From NCBI GenBank assembly GCA_938049795.1, contig CALLCD010000168.1, positions 1 through 7,910 on the forward strand: a DNA stretch of 7,910 nucleotides, given 5' to 3'. A model generated the notes under the pieces. That model saw nothing but the letters and a program-made list of their open reading frames with translations. It was not told the DNA's origin and ran no database searches. Made by a program: the position numbers and the translations under genes. Positions 5,959 to 7,910 of this stretch are shown here, in pieces. Numbering within the stretch: the stretch's first letter is position 1; every line of letters starts with the position of its first letter. This DNA comes from an uncultured Hyphomonadaceae bacterium (GTDB lineage: Bacteria > Pseudomonadota > Alphaproteobacteria > Caulobacterales > Hyphomonadaceae).

Positions 5959-7910
5959 ATGGTAATCGACCGCGCCGCACATGTGCACGAACAATTCCTC
6001 AAAAAAGTTGCCAAAGCGGATTTCCCCGCACGCGCCTCTGCGCTTCAGGCAGGTAATGTCGGGCTGTCGAAGGCCGCGCTCGCCGAGATTTATGTCTCCC
6101 AGCTCACCAGCCGCCAACTCGACCGCGCCGCCCGCAGCCTGCAACAAAGCGGGGAGGGCTTCTACACAATTGGCAGCTCCGGCCATGAAGGCAATGCCGC
6201 TGTCGCCGCCGCGCTCCGGCCCACCGATATGGCCTTCCTGCATTATCGTGACGCCGCGTTTCAGATCCAGCGCGCGAGCCAAGTCCCCGGCGAAACCCCG
6301 CTCTGGGACATGATGCTCAGCTTCGCCGCCTCCGCTGACGACCCGATCTCCGGCGGCCGCCACAAAGTCCTCGGCTCCAAACGCCTCAACATCCCGCCCC
6401 AGACCAGCACCATCGCCTCCCACCTGCCCAAAGCCGTCGGCGCCGCCTTCAGCATCGGCCTCTCGCGCCATATCGAACCAGAGTTCCCAAGCCTGCCAAA
6501 AGACGCGCTCATCATGTGCAGCTTTGGCGATGCGTCGGCCAATCACTCAACCTCCCAGGGCGCGTTCAACACTGCCATCTGGACCGCCTATCAGGGCATC
6601 GACCTGCCGCTCATGTTCGTTTGCGAAGACAATGGCATCGGCATCTCCACCCGCACGCCGGAAAACTGGATCGCCTCGACCTTCTGCAATCGCGACGGGC
6701 TGAAATATCTCTGCTGCAACGGCCTCGACATTCTCGACACGTACAAAACCGTGTCCGAGGCCGCCGATTATATCCGCACACACCAAAAGCCCGTCTTCGT
6801 CCATATGCGCTGCGTCCGGCTCTACGGCCATGCCGGCTCGGATGTGCAAACCGCCTATATGAACAAGCTTGAAATGGGAGCAGGCGAAGCCAACGATCCG
6901 CTGCTCCACGGCGCGCGTCTGATGATCGAGGAAGGCGCCATGACCGCCGATGACATCACGCAGAACTACAACGCACTCGAAGCCCGCTTAACCCGCATCG
7001 CAGACGAGGTCATCACCCGCCCCAAACTCCTACACCCCGACGCGGTCATGGCATCTATCATTCCGCCCAAACGCGCCCTCGCGCCGACAAACCACCCGAC
7101 AGCCGCCGCCCGCAAATCCCTCTTCGGCAGCGACCTCAAACAGATGGACAAGCCTCAGCCTATGGCCAAACTCCTCAACTGGGCGCTCGCCGACCTCATG
7201 CACGAACACAGCTCCATCATCATGGCGGGCGAAGACATCGGCCCCAAGGGCGGGGTCTACCACGTCACCGCAAAACTCTCCCAACGCTTCGGCCCGCGCC
7301 GCGTTATCAACACGCTGCTCGACGAGCAAAGCATATTGGGCCTCGCCATCGGCCTCGCGCAAACCGGCTTCCTGCCCATCCCCGAAATCCAGTTCCTCGC
7401 CTATCTTCACAATGCCGAAGACCAACTGCGCGGCGAAGCGGCCACGCTCAGCTTCTTCTCCAAGGGCCAATACACCAACCCCATGATCATCCGCATTGCC
7501 GGGCTGGCCTATCAGCGCGGCTTTGGCGGACACTTCCACAATGACAACTCACTCGCCGTCCTACGCGACATTCCTGGCGTCATCATCGCCTGTCCCAGCA
7601 ATGGCCGCGACGCTGTCCAGATGATGCGCGAATGCGTCCGTCTTGCCCGCGAAGAACAACGCGTTATCGTCTTCCTCGAACCCATCGCACTCTACAATAT
7701 GCGCGACCTTCATGCCCCCGACGACAAAGCATGGACCAGCCTCTACGAAGCCCCGGGCGAGGGCGACCCCATCAAACTCGGCGACATCGCCCAGTCCGGT
7801 CGCGGCACAGACCTCGCCATCCTGACCTATGGCAATGGCTATTATCTCTCCCGCCAAGCCGAGCAGGCGCTAAGCAAAACCCACAAGATCAAAACACGGA
7901 TCATCGACCT
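5959..7910 (+). CDS. Fused alpha+beta E1 component of a branched-chain-type 2-oxoacid dehydrogenase (3' end outside window)
   Basis: 650 codons are visible with no stop. Thiamine-diphosphate E1 enzymes decarboxylate 2-oxoacids and pass the acyl group to the lipoyl E2, leading to acyl-CoA. The alpha half covers about residues 40-365: QLDRAARSLQQSGEGFYTIG, then HYRDAAFQIQR, the diphosphate-binding motif from GDASANHS (190-197) to EDNGIGIS (223-230), and RLYGHAGSDVQTAY (287-300), which resembles the branched-chain E1 alpha loop. The beta half begins near 400: AGEDIGPKGGVYHV with the cofactor-activating-type Glu425, DEQSILGLAIGLAQ, PEIQFLAYLHNAEDQL, and GGHFHNDN at 523-530. About 100 residues of the C-terminal transketolase domain should lie beyond the window. 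ATG at 5959 is preferred; the Shine-Dalgarno is weak (AAAGGG at 5942-5947), and TTG at 5935 is an alternative since the frame is open from 5914. The motifs favour 2-oxoisovalerate over pyruvate, but substrate is inferred. Confidence 0.9.
   Translation, partial: MVIDRAAHVHEQFLKKVAKADFPARASALQAGNVGLSKAALAEIYVSQLTSRQLDRAARSLQQSGEGFYTIGSSGHEGNAAVAAALRPTDMAFLHYRDAAFQIQRASQVPGETPLWDMMLSFAASADDPISGGRHKVLGSKRLNIPPQTSTIASHLPKAVGAAFSIGLSRHIEPEFPSLPKDALIMCSFGDASANHSTSQGAFNTAIWTAYQGIDLPLMFVCEDNGIGISTRTPENWIASTFCNRDGLKYLCCNGLDILDTYKTVSEAADYIRTHQKPVFVHMRCVRLYGHAGSDVQTAYMNKLEMGAGEANDPLLHGARLMIEEGAMTADDITQNYNALEARLTRIADEVITRPKLLHPDAVMASIIPPKRALAPTNHPTAAARKSLFGSDLKQMDKPQPMAKLLNWALADLMHEHSSIIMAGEDIGPKGGVYHVTAKLSQRFGPRRVINTLLDEQSILGLAIGLAQTGFLPIPEIQFLAYLHNAEDQLRGEAATLSFFSKGQYTNPMIIRIAGLAYQRGFGGHFHNDNSLAVLRDIPGVIIACPSNGRDAVQMMRECVRLAREEQRVIVFLEPIALYNMRDLHAPDDKAWTSLYEAPGEGDPIKLGDIAQSGRGTDLAILTYGNGYYLSRQAEQALSKTHKIKTRIID

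Noticed and set aside
1..7910. Mobile elements, CRISPR repeats, tRNA or rRNA genes, phage or defence genes
   Set aside because: No transposase or integrase motifs, no regularly spaced repeats, no tRNA-like cloverleaf and no rRNA sequence were recognised on either strand. All space is taken by metabolic genes and short gaps.

Overview
The window looks like chromosome from a GC-rich (about 60%, by eye) alphaproteobacterium. Every convincing gene lies on the plus strand and is dense in C-ending codons. The set of genes (an AMACR-type racemase, a subfamily-I haloalkane dehalogenase, an EthA-like monooxygenase and a single-chain 2-oxoacid dehydrogenase E1) would fit an aerobic lineage such as Hyphomonadaceae/Caulobacterales. 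That placement is an inference from protein style, not from a marker gene.

Left block (1-1356): the 3' two thirds of a CaiB/BaiF-family alpha-methylacyl-CoA racemase, followed after 2 nt by a histidine phosphatase. The two are almost certainly co-transcribed. Regulatory gap (1357-1648): no convincing protein gene. It holds a tandem 10-bp repeat, a possible short structured RNA, a textbook Rho-independent terminator (1519-1545) and, beyond it, a small palindrome that could be an operator for the next operon. A strong Shine-Dalgarno sequence then sets the start of the following gene.

Right block (1649-7910, running off the end): an outer-membrane-type lipoprotein carrying a complete metallo-beta-lactamase hydrolase domain, a haloalkane dehalogenase (dhmA type), an EthA-like Baeyer-Villiger monooxygenase, and a large fused alpha+beta E1 of a branched-chain-type 2-oxoacid dehydrogenase whose end lies outside the window. 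Gaps are 48, 49 and 100 nt with no terminator visible in any of them, so one operon is plausible, with a possible separate promoter before the E1.

Taken together the genes read as catabolic. The dehalogenase turns a haloalkane into an alcohol, the monooxygenase turns a ketone into an ester or lactone, the metallo-hydrolase could open an ester or lactone (or do something unrelated) in the periplasm, the E1 feeds oxoacids towards acyl-CoA, and the racemase handles 2-methyl-branched acyl-CoA. A shared pathway for a branched or cyclic, possibly halogenated compound is an attractive but unproven inference. No transposase, tRNA, rRNA, CRISPR array or defence system was seen.
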